Positions 23,439 to 32,373 of a DNA stretch of 64,000 nucleotides are shown here, one piece after another. The DNA is from Shewanella sp. KT0246 (GTDB taxonomy: Bacteria; Pseudomonadota; Gammaproteobacteria; Enterobacterales; Shewanellaceae). Where the stretch lies: positions 1-64,000 of the forward strand of contig NZ_BPEV01000009.1 of the NCBI RefSeq assembly GCF_019654955.1, read 5' to 3'. How positions within the stretch are numbered: position 1 is the first letter of the stretch; every line of letters starts with the position of its first letter. The notes below the pieces were generated by a model that worked only from the letters and a program-made list of their open reading frames with translations, did not search any database and was not told the DNA's origin. The position numbers and the translations under genes were made by a program.

Positions 23439-25730
23439 ATGAAATCGAAGATTGAATTATTAGCCCCTGGTGGTGATGTCGAAGCGATTAAAGCGGCCAT
23501 TATTGCGGGTGCAGATGCTGTTTATTGCGGCTTAGATACATTTAATGCCCGTAATCGCGCTGCTAATATTTCCTTCGATCAATTGGTCGGGATCATAAGA
23601 CTTGCCCATCAATACGATTGTCGAATTTTCTTAACGCTTAATATCGTCATTTTAGAGCAAGAGTTTAAGACTCTGATGAAGTTGCTGAATAAACTGGTTA
23701 ATACCACTTTAGATGGCGTGATCGTGCAAGATATGGGACTGCTTTATGTATTACGTAAACATTTCCCGACCTTAGATATCCATGCATCGACTCAGTTAAC
23801 GACTCACAATGCGGGTCAAATTCCATTTTTAAGACAACTTGGTGCAACTCGAGTTAATTTATCTCGTGAGCTAAATCTGCGGGAAATCACTACATTGGCA
23901 ACCGTAGCTAAAGAGCATGACACTTTATTAGAAGTGTTTGTTCATGGTTCATTATGTGTCGCATTCTCAGGTTTGTGTTATTCAACCTCAGCTAGCGCTG
24001 GTAATTCAGGTAACCGTGGCCGCTGTAGCCAAGCATGCCGAGAAGAATACGAAACCACAGAATCGGGCAATAACTTTCCCCTGAACATTAAAGACAATTC
24101 GGCCTTTTTTGACTTACCTGCGCTTATTGATGCTGGGGTTTATTCGTTTAAAGTTGAAGGTCGTATAAAAGGTGCAAGTTACGTTCACACCGTTATTGAT
24201 AGTTTCCGAAAGCAAATTGACGGCTATGTTGAAACAGGCGAGCTAACCCAAAGCGGCGAACGTTTATATAAAGTCTTTAACCGCGATTTCACCAATGCCT
24301 TCTTGCGCGGTGACTTAAACCAATCAATGTTTATTGATAACCCACGTGATAACTCTAAAAACCACTTGGTTGATCAACTTAAAGCCGACAAAGGCGAATC
24401 TATTTCAGTGGTGCAAATCCATGATGCGCAGCAGCAACTGCAACTCGATAAGCAGGCAATCAATGCATCGGTTGACGATAAAATAGCTCACTTAAGTATT
24501 GAGAAAATCAAACTCAAGTTAAGTTTTGCCAGTGAACAAGATAGGCCACTGACATTAACGGTCACCACTGAGCAAAACAGCAGCGACTTAGCTGATGCTG
24601 ACACTAAAACAGTGATGTTTAGCTCAACAAGTTTAATGCGACCAAGTGAAAAATTAAGTGTTGATAAAGAAGCGATTGAAAAACGCTTTAAAAATATCAA
24701 TAACGCCAACTATGAATTAGTTGAGCTTGAAACTGACCAACTTACCGATGGCATGAGTATTCCTTATCGTGAAATCACCACACTTAAAAATGAGCTATTA
24801 GCTTATTTAAATGACGGTATTGAAGTCATAGCAGAAGTGGAATTGCCAAAGCTTGAACGCCATGCAAAACCTGCTGAGCAAAAGCCTGCACTATCGATGC
24901 TGATTTGTGACGAAGAAGACGCCAAGCTTGCCGATGTGACTGAAGGGGATATTTACTTCAAGTTACCCGACGCTTACAAACGTGGTTGTACTAAATATGT
25001 CGATTTTCTGCAGCAAAATCCAAGATTAATCCCTTGGTTCCCGCCAGTACTTATTGGCAAAGACTACGATGTCGCGCTTAATATTTTAGAGCAAGTGAAA
25101 CCACCACTTATTGTCACCAATAACACTGGTATCGCTTACCGCGCCCAACAGCTTGGCGTTAAATGGATTGCAGGGCCGTTCTTAAACACCACTAACTCTT
25201 ATGCGTTATTAGCGATGAAAGAAGGCTTTGACTGCGCTGGCGCGTTTATTTCAAATGAAATTAACAAGCAACAAATTAAGCAAATCGCCAGACCAAACAA
25301 CTTTAAAATGCTTTACAGCATTTATCACCCAATTTTATTAATGGCTAGTCGTCAGTGTTTCTTCCAACAAAGTGTTGGTTGTGAAAAACCGCGTATTGAT
25401 AATGGTTGTATGTTGTCCTGTGATAAGTCCACCAGCATCAAAAACCTCAAAGGCGACTCATTTGCCATTGATAAACAAAAGGCAGGTTACCCAAGTATTT
25501 ATAATCAAGATCAATTTTTAAATACTGAGATTATTGACGATTTAAGCCATATGTTTGATGGCTTTATGATTGATTTAACCAACATTGGTGCAGGTGATAG
25601 AGAGTCTCCAGATAAGGTTGAACTGATTAAGCAGTTTGAAGCCTTACTCGATGGGCAATTTAATGCCAGTGATACGTTAGCCAAAATGGTGCCAGAGTCT
25701 ACTCATCTGCAATACCAAAATGGTTTGTAA
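23439..25730 (+). CDS. U32-family protein, RlhA-like, with extended C-terminal domain
   Basis: A 763-residue U32 protein. Residues 1-330 match the RlhA (YdcP) type, in which a U32 enzyme hydroxylates 23S rRNA C2501: ELLAPGGDVEAIKAAI, ADAVYCGL, HASTQLTTHNAG, LSRELNLREI and FVHGSLCVAFSGLCYSTSASAG with GRCSQACREEY. The Cys residues of the last block ligate an Fe-S cluster in characterised relatives. Residues about 480-763 look like a second, distantly related barrel plus a Cys-rich stretch (RQCFFQQSVGCEKP, NGCMLSCDKS), unlike E. coli RlhA (about 650 residues). The old label collagenase-like peptidase is probably wrong for this family. A terminator follows. Confidence 0.82.
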   Translation: MKSKIELLAPGGDVEAIKAAIIAGADAVYCGLDTFNARNRAANISFDQLVGIIRLAHQYDCRIFLTLNIVILEQEFKTLMKLLNKLVNTTLDGVIVQDMGLLYVLRKHFPTLDIHASTQLTTHNAGQIPFLRQLGATRVNLSRELNLREITTLATVAKEHDTLLEVFVHGSLCVAFSGLCYSTSASAGNSGNRGRCSQACREEYETTESGNNFPLNIKDNSAFFDLPALIDAGVYSFKVEGRIKGASYVHTVIDSFRKQIDGYVETGELTQSGERLYKVFNRDFTNAFLRGDLNQSMFIDNPRDNSKNHLVDQLKADKGESISVVQIHDAQQQLQLDKQAINASVDDKIAHLSIEKIKLKLSFASEQDRPLTLTVTTEQNSSDLADADTKTVMFSSTSLMRPSEKLSVDKEAIEKRFKNINNANYELVELETDQLTDGMSIPYREITTLKNELLAYLNDGIEVIAEVELPKLERHAKPAEQKPALSMLICDEEDAKLADVTEGDIYFKLPDAYKRGCTKYVDFLQQNPRLIPWFPPVLIGKDYDVALNILEQVKPPLIVTNNTGIAYRAQQLGVKWIAGPFLNTTNSYALLAMKEGFDCAGAFISNEINKQQIKQIARPNNFKMLYSIYHPILLMASRQCFFQQSVGCEKPRIDNGCMLSCDKSTSIKNLKGDSFAIDKQKAGYPSIYNQDQFLNTEIIDDLSHMFDGFMIDLTNIGAGDRESPDKVELIKQFEALLDGQFNASDTLAKMVPESTHLQYQNGL

Positions 25731-25767
25731 GTCTGACTGCATTATGACTTAGCATTCAAGATACTAT

Positions 25768-25801
25768 CTAGCCCTGCTTATATTTTGCAGGGCTTTTTTA
25801 T
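25768..25801 (+). terminator. Terminator of the U32 gene
   Basis: Stem AGCCCTGC/GCAGGGCT followed by TTTTTT, about 40 bp after the stop codon. Confidence 0.9.
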
Positions 25802-26085
25802 GCTCATAACAAGCTGAAAAATTTAAATTTAACGCTAACCAATACAAAAACTGCAACAAATTGTATCACCAAGCGTTTACTCATTTATTCATTAAGTCCA
25901 TTTAAACACTTGTTTAAATTAAGGTTTTTATACTCTTTAGCATATCATCCTAAAAAACAACTCTAAGCAGTTGTTTTAGCTACTTTAAATCTCATTAAGT
26001 TTGCATTACATTCTTGATACATTTTGAGGTAAACATCACATTTAACTCATTTTTGCGACATCAGCAGTTAATAATAAGAAGAACT
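25802..26085. other. Intergenic region before aer
   Basis: AT-rich region of 284 bp (355 bp from the U32 stop) with no ORF, repeat or operator that I can support. It should carry the aer promoter. Confidence 0.4.
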
Positions 26086-27648
26086 ATGAACAGTCATACT
26101 GCAAGCAATAAAGAATATTTATTTCCATCAGATACCCCACTCGTTTCCAGTACCGATCCCAAAGGGGTTATTACCCATTGCAACCAAGCTTTTATCGATA
26201 CCAGTGGTTATAGCCGCGAAGAGCTCATTGGTAAACCGCACAACCTAGTGCGCCACCCTGATATGCCTGCAGCCGTTTTCGCCACCATGTGGAAAACGCT
26301 TAAAGCAGGAAAGGTGTGGATGGGGCTAGTTAAAAACCGCCGCAAAAATGGCGATTACTATTGGGTCAGCGCGTTTGTCACCCCAGTATATGATGGCAAA
26401 ACCTTAGTGGGTTATGAGTCAGTTCGAGTTAGCGCCGAACCATCAGAAAAACAGCGAGCGGCTAAGGCTTATTCACGGATTCTCGCAGGGAAATCAGCAG
26501 CCCCATTAATGACTCAGCTAGGTCATCATCTGGCAAAAATACTGCCAATTGTTCTACCTAGCCTAGCGCTGATGGGATACTTTGGCTTTCAAGGCAATCA
26601 CACTGAGTTATTTGCAACGCTGGCAACAGCTTTGCTTAGCAGCTTATGGAGTCTTAAACAGCAAGCTAGTCATTGGCAACAACTACTGAATATCAGCCCT
26701 AAATCGTTCGCAGATGTTACCGTAGCCCAAACCTACTTTGACGATGTCGGCATGAGTGCTCAAGCAAAGCTTGCCTTTATCAGCGAAATGGCAAGGTGCC
26801 GCACTGCGTTAACTCGCATTAACGAGTCGGTTTCTGGTTTAGGTGACATCTCCAATATCAGTAAAACCCAAGTCGCCGTAACTCAGACCTCCGTAGAACA
26901 ACAAGGTATTGCCACACAACAGATTGCTTCAGCTATCACCGAAATGTCTCAAGCGATTCAAGAAGTTGCCCAAAAAATTGAAGAAAACTCTCATAGCGCT
27001 GAAAACGCCATTCAATTTGTGGATGCAGGTTCAAAGCTGGCTGATGAATCCTTGTCATCAATTCATCAACTCAGTCATACCGTCGACAGTATTGCTGTTA
27101 CCGTTAAGGAATTAGCTGACTCAACCGCTGAAATCGGTCAAGCCGCTAATCTCATTTCATCCATTGCAGATCAAACCAACCTATTAGCGTTAAATGCTGC
27201 TATTGAAGCGGCTCGCGCGGGTGAGCAAGGCCGCGGTTTTAGTGTAGTTGCTGATGAAGTTCGCGCCCTTGCATTAAAAACTCGCGAATCAACCGACCAA
27301 ATTCACAGCGTCATTAACCAGCTCTCACAAAGAACTACCAGCGCTGTAGAAATGTCGACCCAAGGTGAGCTTGCAGCAAAACACGGTGTGGAAGTCGTTG
27401 AAAATACCCGTAATGCCCTGAATGAAATTAAAGATGCGGTGGTTAATATTACCGATATGACCTTTCAAATGTCCTCTGCTGTCGAAGAACAAAGCGCCGT
27501 GGCCGAACACATTAACCAACAGATTATCGATATCGCAGACGGCGCATCTGAAACTGCCAATGCAGCGCATAAGTCGCTTACAGCGAGTGAATCACTTGAA
27601 AACACTATCGGCATTTTTCATTCGCTGATAAGACGATTTAGAGTTTAA
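26086..27648 (+). CDS. aer: Aer-type PAS energy-taxis receptor
   Basis: A 520-residue chemoreceptor. The N-terminal PAS domain closely follows E. coli Aer: [31 protein letters not shown] and [13 protein letters not shown], the FAD-binding pattern for sensing redox state. Two hydrophobic segments (about 145-185) anchor it, with no large periplasmic domain. The C-terminal signalling tip is [25 protein letters not shown], flanked by long coiled coils. It lacks a C-terminal CheR/CheB-type pentapeptide. The ATG at 26086 gives the Aer start; an upstream TTG frame extension is rejected. It should couple electron-transport state to swimming through CheW/CheA. Confidence 0.92.
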   Translation: MNSHTASNKEYLFPSDTPLVSSTDPKGVITHCNQAFIDTSGYSREELIGKPHNLVRHPDMPAAVFATMWKTLKAGKVWMGLVKNRRKNGDYYWVSAFVTPVYDGKTLVGYESVRVSAEPSEKQRAAKAYSRILAGKSAAPLMTQLGHHLAKILPIVLPSLALMGYFGFQGNHTELFATLATALLSSLWSLKQQASHWQQLLNISPKSFADVTVAQTYFDDVGMSAQAKLAFISEMARCRTALTRINESVSGLGDISNISKTQVAVTQTSVEQQGIATQQIASAITEMSQAIQEVAQKIEENSHSAENAIQFVDAGSKLADESLSSIHQLSHTVDSIAVTVKELADSTAEIGQAANLISSIADQTNLLALNAAIEAARAGEQGRGFSVVADEVRALALKTRESTDQIHSVINQLSQRTTSAVEMSTQGELAAKHGVEVVENTRNALNEIKDAVVNITDMTFQMSSAVEEQSAVAEHINQQIIDIADGASETANAAHKSLTASESLENTIGIFHSLIRRFRV

Positions 27649-27811
27649 AAGTTTGGTGCGCGGCGCTCTACACTCCCCCGTGAGTGCTGCGCATCAAGCT
27701 TTCTTGTTGTATTAATATAACCCTTCCCTACAGCCCTAGCACTATGATGACCGAGTCGTTATAATCCCAGTCTTAATGCAGACCCATCTCTTTCAAACCT
27801 AGGAGCTATTT

Positions 27812-28291
27812 TTGGCACACACTTACATCCCATTAGATGCATACAAGCGCAAGTGGATTTTTAACCATAAAGATTTACCTGTGTTAGATACAGATAAAGC
27901 GTTAATCAAGCCACTTACCGATAAGAGTGCAATGACTGTCTGGAATCAATGGATAAGTAATAAGTGTAATCGTGCTGAATTATTCTCTAAAGGTGACTGG
28001 GCGGCCAAACAAGACGCTTGGAAACAAACTGAACATTGGCAATCAGCTTGGGATTCAGATGACAATACGCTACTAGAACCTATCGCTGAATTTATCGATT
28101 GGGACGACGATACCCAAGTATTCTTCTGCTACGAAAAATATCAAATTATTGAAACCACTTGGGCGGTGTTTGCCCGTAATTGGAAAGCATTTTTGTTTTT
28201 CGATGACGGTCCAATCCTGATTGCTCCCAAGAAAAAACAAGCAATCATGTTTGAACAAAATGGACAATATAAGCTAGGGATGCGCAGCTAA
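27812..28291 (+). CDS. DUF2947 family protein
   Basis: A 159-residue soluble acidic protein rich in aromatic residues, matching the DUF2947 family of marine gammaproteobacteria (YIPLDAYKRKWIFNHKDLP; FCYEKYQIIETTWAVFARNWK). Function unknown. Translation appears to start at TTG (27812), because AGGAG lies 7 bp upstream and the next in-frame ATG is some 40 codons inside the conserved region. It stands alone between aer and a MITE-like element. Confidence 0.82.
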   Translation: MAHTYIPLDAYKRKWIFNHKDLPVLDTDKALIKPLTDKSAMTVWNQWISNKCNRAELFSKGDWAAKQDAWKQTEHWQSAWDSDDNTLLEPIAEFIDWDDDTQVFFCYEKYQIIETTWAVFARNWKAFLFFDDGPILIAPKKKQAIMFEQNGQYKLGMRS

Positions 28292-28332
28292 AAACCGATT
28301 AGCCACGTTTACTCAAACTTATCAACGTGGCA

Positions 28333-28612
28333 AGGGCCTGTTGGTCTTTCAAGGTTATTTTTGCAGCGAATTGTTATCCATTTATACAAGGCAGAGACTT
28401 TGTGGTGTAGTTATTCTACATAAAAAGTCGATAACGCAGTAAAAATGGACAACAAACGCTGCCCAAAGGGTTCGACTAAAAGTGTTTTACTCTTTGTTGG
28501 ATGAATCTTTTTAAATAAAGAAGTGCTTAGATGACTAGGCATCAATCCATCCGCCTTAATTAAAACGCTTTCATTTCGAACAAAACTTAACCAGCAAAGA
28601 TCAACAGGCCCT
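28333..28612. mobile_element. MITE-like element with 17-bp terminal inverted repeats
   Basis: A 280-bp non-coding unit. The left end AGGGCCTGTTGGTCTTT (28333-28349) and right end AAAGATCAACAGGCCCT (28596-28612) are inverted repeats with one mismatch in 17. Inside, a subterminal dyad near 28363-28462 pairs a GCAGCGAATTGTTATCCATT-type arm with its near complement ending in GGACAACAAACGCTGC. No transposase is encoded; a minus-strand open frame across it is a by-product. No clear target-site duplication was found. Similar sequences are, from memory, dispersed in Shewanella genomes. Confidence 0.75.
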
Positions 28613-28641
28613 ATCAATACAATTATAAAAAGAGTCCCTCT

Positions 28642-29214
28642 ATGAAAGCATTTTCAACAATCGCTCTAACCGCTGTTCTTTCAACAAGTTTATTTTCATC
28701 GGCGCTAGTACAAGCTAAAACCGTATCAGGTGTCGAACTTGAAGATAACCTCACAATCGCAGAGCAATCTCTTGCATTAAATGGCGCAGGTGTTCGCAGT
28801 AAATTCTTTATGGATTTGTATGTTGGCAGCCTCTATATCGCAACGCCAGCAACCGATTTAACGTCTGTATTAGTACAACCAATAGCAGTTGTTCGCCTTA
28901 ACATCACCTCAGGTATGATTACCTCAGATAAAATGGTCGATGCCATTAACGAAGGGTTTGATAGCGCAACTGACGGTGACATTAGTCCAATACAAGCTGA
29001 AATCACTCAGTTTATGGGCCTATTTACTGAAGAAGTCAGCAAAGGTGATCAATTTACCTTTGTCACTCATAAAGGTGCTGGCGTAACCAGTTTTAAAAAC
29101 GGCGTTGAACAAGCCACTATTGAAGGCGAAGCATTTAGACAAGCATTGCTGAAGATTTGGTTAGGTGACGACCCTGCTCAAAAGAGCCTACGCAAGAATA
29201 TGTTAGCGAATTAG
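28642..29214 (+). CDS. Periplasmic chalcone-isomerase-like protein
   Basis: A 190-residue secreted protein (signal peptide ends VQA, about residue 25) of the chalcone isomerase-like family: AGVRSKFFMDLYVGSLYI, followed by VVRLNITSGMITSDKMVDAINEGF and a C-terminal GEAFRQALLKIWLGDDPAQKSL. Bacterial members have the fold but are not flavonoid enzymes; fatty-acid binding has been suggested for relatives. It lies just after the MITE-like element and ends at a bidirectional terminator. Confidence 0.88.
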   Translation: MKAFSTIALTAVLSTSLFSSALVQAKTVSGVELEDNLTIAEQSLALNGAGVRSKFFMDLYVGSLYIATPATDLTSVLVQPIAVVRLNITSGMITSDKMVDAINEGFDSATDGDISPIQAEITQFMGLFTEEVSKGDQFTFVTHKGAGVTSFKNGVEQATIEGEAFRQALLKIWLGDDPAQKSLRKNMLAN

Positions 29215-29232
29215 CCCTAGCTATTCTTGCAA

Positions 29233-29264
29233 TAAAAAAAGCGACCTAATGGTCGCTTTTTTTA
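29233..29264. terminator. Bidirectional terminator
   Basis: Stem AAAAAAAGCGACC/GGTCGCTTTTTTT with loop TAAT, shared by the convergent chalcone-isomerase-like and DUF6268 genes. Confidence 0.92.
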
Positions 29265-29293
29265 TTGTTCACAACAATCGAATTATTTGCTGA

Positions 29294-30223
29294 TTAAAAC
29301 TTAATATCGAACGCTAAACCAATTGCGGCTTGATTATCAATTTCATCGGTAACGTCTGGTTCGCTGAGTTCCATTTCACTATTGAAGAAGTATCCGCCAT
29401 AAGCATTAATCGTGGCTTTTTTACTGATATTCCAGCCAGCACGAGCAAAGGTAACCCACTCTTCCATTTCGATGGTTTGTTCGTTATCAGATATCAAGAA
29501 GCGCTCTGAGCGGCGTGAGGTTCCCACTCCAAAATCCCACTTCTCGTTCATTTTATAAGATAGCTCTAAACCAGCAGGGCCACTGAAGCCTGCTTCAAAT
29601 GGGTTCCCTAAGGTTAACTTATCAGTGATTTTCCAGCGAACGGCCAAATATGGCACAGTTTTAACTTCTGAAATATCATTAAGATATGCCACACCAAAGC
29701 CGAGCATGTTGCCAGACTCAAAACGATACATCGCCGAGCCAACTACACCATAGCTTTGTGCATCTGAAGATGATGCGGTATTGGCATAAGAATATTGCAG
29801 CTTAGGCGCAACCATAAACATCCAATTTTGATTTGGACGGTAAATCAGTGACAAACCTGCACTGTACTTATTGATTGAATTCCAAGGCGTGACTTGGCCG
29901 TTCAACACACCGCTATCGATGTTTTTAAAACCATAATCTAAATTGTCGTAGCCAATATTAGCGCCGATCATCCACTCTTTGTTGATAGGCATCGCACCCG
30001 ATAACTTTAAGCGCCAAACATCACGTTGTAACTCTGCGTTAGTGTCACCCACTTGGGCTGAGTCTGTGGAGGTGCGCGAGACATGAAACTTAAACGGGGA
30101 GTAATCTCTCGCGATAACTTGAGGAGCAAGGAGAAGTCCAGCAAGCGCTGTTAACTTAACCACTTTTATAACAGAACTTACATCAAGCTGATTAGCCTGG
30201 AACAAGCTTGGAATAACCTTCAT
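29294..30223 (-). CDS. DUF6268-type outer-membrane beta-barrel protein
   Basis: A 309-residue outer-membrane protein with a long N-terminal signal region (hydrophobic core KLTALAGLLLAPQVIA, about residues 24-38) and alternating amphipathic strands ending in AAIGLAFDIKF with a terminal Phe. It fits the DUF6268 barrel family; function unknown. AAGGAAGC precedes the ATG. It stands alone between a terminator and the TetR gene. Confidence 0.78.
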   Translation of the reverse strand: MKVIPSLFQANQLDVSSVIKVVKLTALAGLLLAPQVIARDYSPFKFHVSRTSTDSAQVGDTNAELQRDVWRLKLSGAMPINKEWMIGANIGYDNLDYGFKNIDSGVLNGQVTPWNSINKYSAGLSLIYRPNQNWMFMVAPKLQYSYANTASSSDAQSYGVVGSAMYRFESGNMLGFGVAYLNDISEVKTVPYLAVRWKITDKLTLGNPFEAGFSGPAGLELSYKMNEKWDFGVGTSRRSERFLISDNEQTIEMEEWVTFARAGWNISKKATINAYGGYFFNSEMELSEPDVTDEIDNQAAIGLAFDIKF

Positions 30224-30382
30224 TAACTGCTTCCTTTCTCATTATTATTGTGGTCGAAATGATTAATACTCAATAGCAAAAGGTAATACCAAGGCACTAC
30301 CAATTTGGATCACAATTTCAATATATTATGAGATATTACACAGTTTTAGCATGACACAAAAGCACTGATTTATATTCAAATC

Positions 30383-31027
30383 TTAAACATGGTGAGCCGT
30401 TAAAAAGAGGTTGACGCTATCGTTTATATATTGCTCTCGATCTGCAATTAAATCGCTCACATCTAAGCCTAGTTCTAATCGAAGTTTTACCTCACCAAAC
30501 AACATTAAACATAACCTCACGGCGCAGTCATGCGGTTTTTCAAAATAAAAAACGCCTTGTTTATTTACTTCCGCCAAATACTCACTTAATAAGCCCAATA
30601 TGTGTTTTGGGCCAGCATCAAAATAAAGCTTGGATAAATTCGGGTGAGTTTCAGCATGAGCCAAACAGGTTTTAAATACAGCAACGACTTCATCACTAAT
30701 GATTAGCTCACCAAACTGGTGCGCAAAGGTACGAATTGTATTTTCAGGATTTGTCGCGTCTTCTAGTAAGTTGCCCGTTAACTGATGAACAACACATTTA
30801 GATTCGATAGCAGCAATAAACAACTCATCTTTAGAGCCATAGTGAGAATAAACCGTTTGCTTTGATACGCCTGCCTTCTTCGCCACCATATCCATACTGG
30901 TGCTCGGAAAGCCTTGAACACAAAAAAGCTCAATGGCCGATTGCAGTATCGTTGCTTTTTTTTGCTCACTTCTTGTTCGCGGCAAGTCATGATTACATGT
31001 CACTGGAATATCAGAAATTTTGCTCAT
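30383..31027 (-). CDS. TetR-family repressor of the adjacent efflux pump
   Basis: A 214-residue TetR/AcrR regulator. The N-terminal HTH reads KATILQSAIELFCVQGFPSTSMDMVAKKAGVSKQTVYSHYGSK in family style (about residues 24-66); the C-terminal ligand domain is typical of the AefR/TetR_C group. It is divergent from an RND efflux operon, and two palindromic sites in the gap are likely operators, so it should repress both units and release on binding a pump substrate. Confidence 0.9.
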   Translation of the reverse strand: MSKISDIPVTCNHDLPRTRSEQKKATILQSAIELFCVQGFPSTSMDMVAKKAGVSKQTVYSHYGSKDELFIAAIESKCVVHQLTGNLLEDATNPENTIRTFAHQFGELIISDEVVAVFKTCLAHAETHPNLSKLYFDAGPKHILGLLSEYLAEVNKQGVFYFEKPHDCAVRLCLMLFGEVKLRLELGLDVSDLIADREQYINDSVNLFLTAHHV

Positions 31028-31104
31028 AAACTCTTCTTTTTTGTCTCAACAGGCGCACGTTATCGCTTTACAACTAAACAACAAGCATAACATTTAATCA
31101 CAAA

Positions 31105-31123
31105 TTAGACTGGACAGTCTAGT
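31105..31123. promoter_or_regulatory. Putative TetR operator 1
   Basis: Imperfect palindrome with arms AGACT/AGTCT (TTAGACTGGACAGTCTAGT), sharing GGACAGTCTAG or AGACAGTCTAG cores with operator 2, in the divergent TetR/efflux gap. Confidence 0.6.
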
Positions 31124-31152
31124 TTTTTGACCATAAACTAAGCCTAAAATGG

Positions 31153-31167
31153 ACTAGACAGTCTAGT
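31153..31167. promoter_or_regulatory. Putative TetR operator 2
   Basis: Perfect 15-bp palindrome ACTAGACAGTCTAGT. With operator 1 it forms two sites about 46 bp apart centre to centre. Confidence 0.68.
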
Positions 31168-31260
31168 TTTAATTATTGAGCATCACACAGATGTCATTCG
31201 CAGGTCAATACAATAGCTATGATTTGCCTTGGAAGTTGCATTAGCAATAGGAATGTTCCC

Positions 31261-32373
31261 ATGAAAACAGCGACGCGTTCATTATCCGCACTCAGTATTG
31301 TCATTTCATTTTTGCTGCTAAGTGGTTGCGGCAATGATGAAACCATCTCAACGCCTACTGTGGCCGTGCCGAATGTCATCACCCAACCCCTACGGTTTAA
31401 TTCAAGTTATCAACATCAGCAAGGTTACACAGGCATTGTCCGCTCAGCTGATACCACAGGTGTAGGGTTTGAACTTGCTGGCAAGCTGAGTGACATTATT
31501 GTCGACAGCGGTGACGCTGTGGTTAAAGGGCAAAAGCTTGCCACCTTAAACACCCAATTACTTGAAGCTGAGCTGCAACAATTAAGTGCATCACTGCAAC
31601 AAACCCAAGCGGATTTAGATTTAGCCCAAAGTAACTTGGAACGCTCCATTGAGCTCAAAAAAAAGCAGTATGTTTCTGAGCAGCAATTCGATGAAACCCA
31701 GCAGCAAGTCGCTAGTCTTTTAGCCAATCAAAAACGCCTTAAAGCCTCGCTATACGCCACAGAACTTAAACTTGAAAAATCAACGTTAGTGGCTCCATTT
31801 AATGGCACCATCAGCAAACGTCATCATAATTTAGGTGAAGTGATCGCTTTAGGTAGCCCAGTGTTTACCTTAATCGGCACAAATCAACAGCAAGCCTATA
31901 TCGGTGTTCCGCATAGCGTCGCTCAAACGCTTAAATCAAACCAAGTCGTCGATATTCGCATTGGAGACCAAATCCATAAAGGCTTACTCGCTGGTATTAG
32001 CGCCGAAATAGATCCTATCACTCGTACAGTTCAATTACGTATCGACTTACCCAACAATAGCCAAGTGATTAATGGCGAAATTGCCTACCTTGAGTATCAA
32101 CAACAAATTGCTGATGCGGGATATTGGGTACCAATATCATCTCTTACCGACGGTGTTAGAGGCTTATGGAATGTCTTTGTGGTCACGAAAAATGAACAAG
32201 GACAAGCCCGAATAGAACGCCGAGACGTTGATATTTTATATACCACAGAAAAACAAGCTTACATCAATGGTGCGATTCAAAAAGACGATGTAATTATTAC
32301 TCAAGGCTTGCATAAACTGGTGGTAGGACAGCGTGTAAATCCCACTTCTGAGACTGTGGCGAGGTCATTATGA
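31261..32373 (+). CDS. RND efflux periplasmic adaptor lipoprotein
   Basis: A 370-residue membrane fusion protein that links the RND pump to an outer-membrane channel. The lipobox LLLSGC gives a lipid-anchored Cys. A lipoyl half-motif GFELAGKLSDIIVDSGDAVVKGQKLA precedes a coiled-coil hairpin (LEAELQQLSASLQQTQADLDLAQSNLERS onward), then LVAPFNGTISKRHHNLGEVI and a beta-barrel domain. The ATG at 31261 with AGGAA upstream gives the correct signal peptide; an ATG at 31219 does not. It overlaps the pump gene by 4 bp (ATGA). Confidence 0.92.
   Translation: MKTATRSLSALSIVISFLLLSGCGNDETISTPTVAVPNVITQPLRFNSSYQHQQGYTGIVRSADTTGVGFELAGKLSDIIVDSGDAVVKGQKLATLNTQLLEAELQQLSASLQQTQADLDLAQSNLERSIELKKKQYVSEQQFDETQQQVASLLANQKRLKASLYATELKLEKSTLVAPFNGTISKRHHNLGEVIALGSPVFTLIGTNQQQAYIGVPHSVAQTLKSNQVVDIRIGDQIHKGLLAGISAEIDPITRTVQLRIDLPNNSQVINGEIAYLEYQQQIADAGYWVPISSLTDGVRGLWNVFVVTKNEQGQARIERRDVDILYTTEKQAYINGAIQKDDVIITQGLHKLVVGQRVNPTSETVARSL

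Noticed and set aside
28411..28617. Minus-strand 68-codon open frame before the chalcone-isomerase-like gene
   Set aside because: It lies within the MITE-like element and is explained by that repeat; no start signal.
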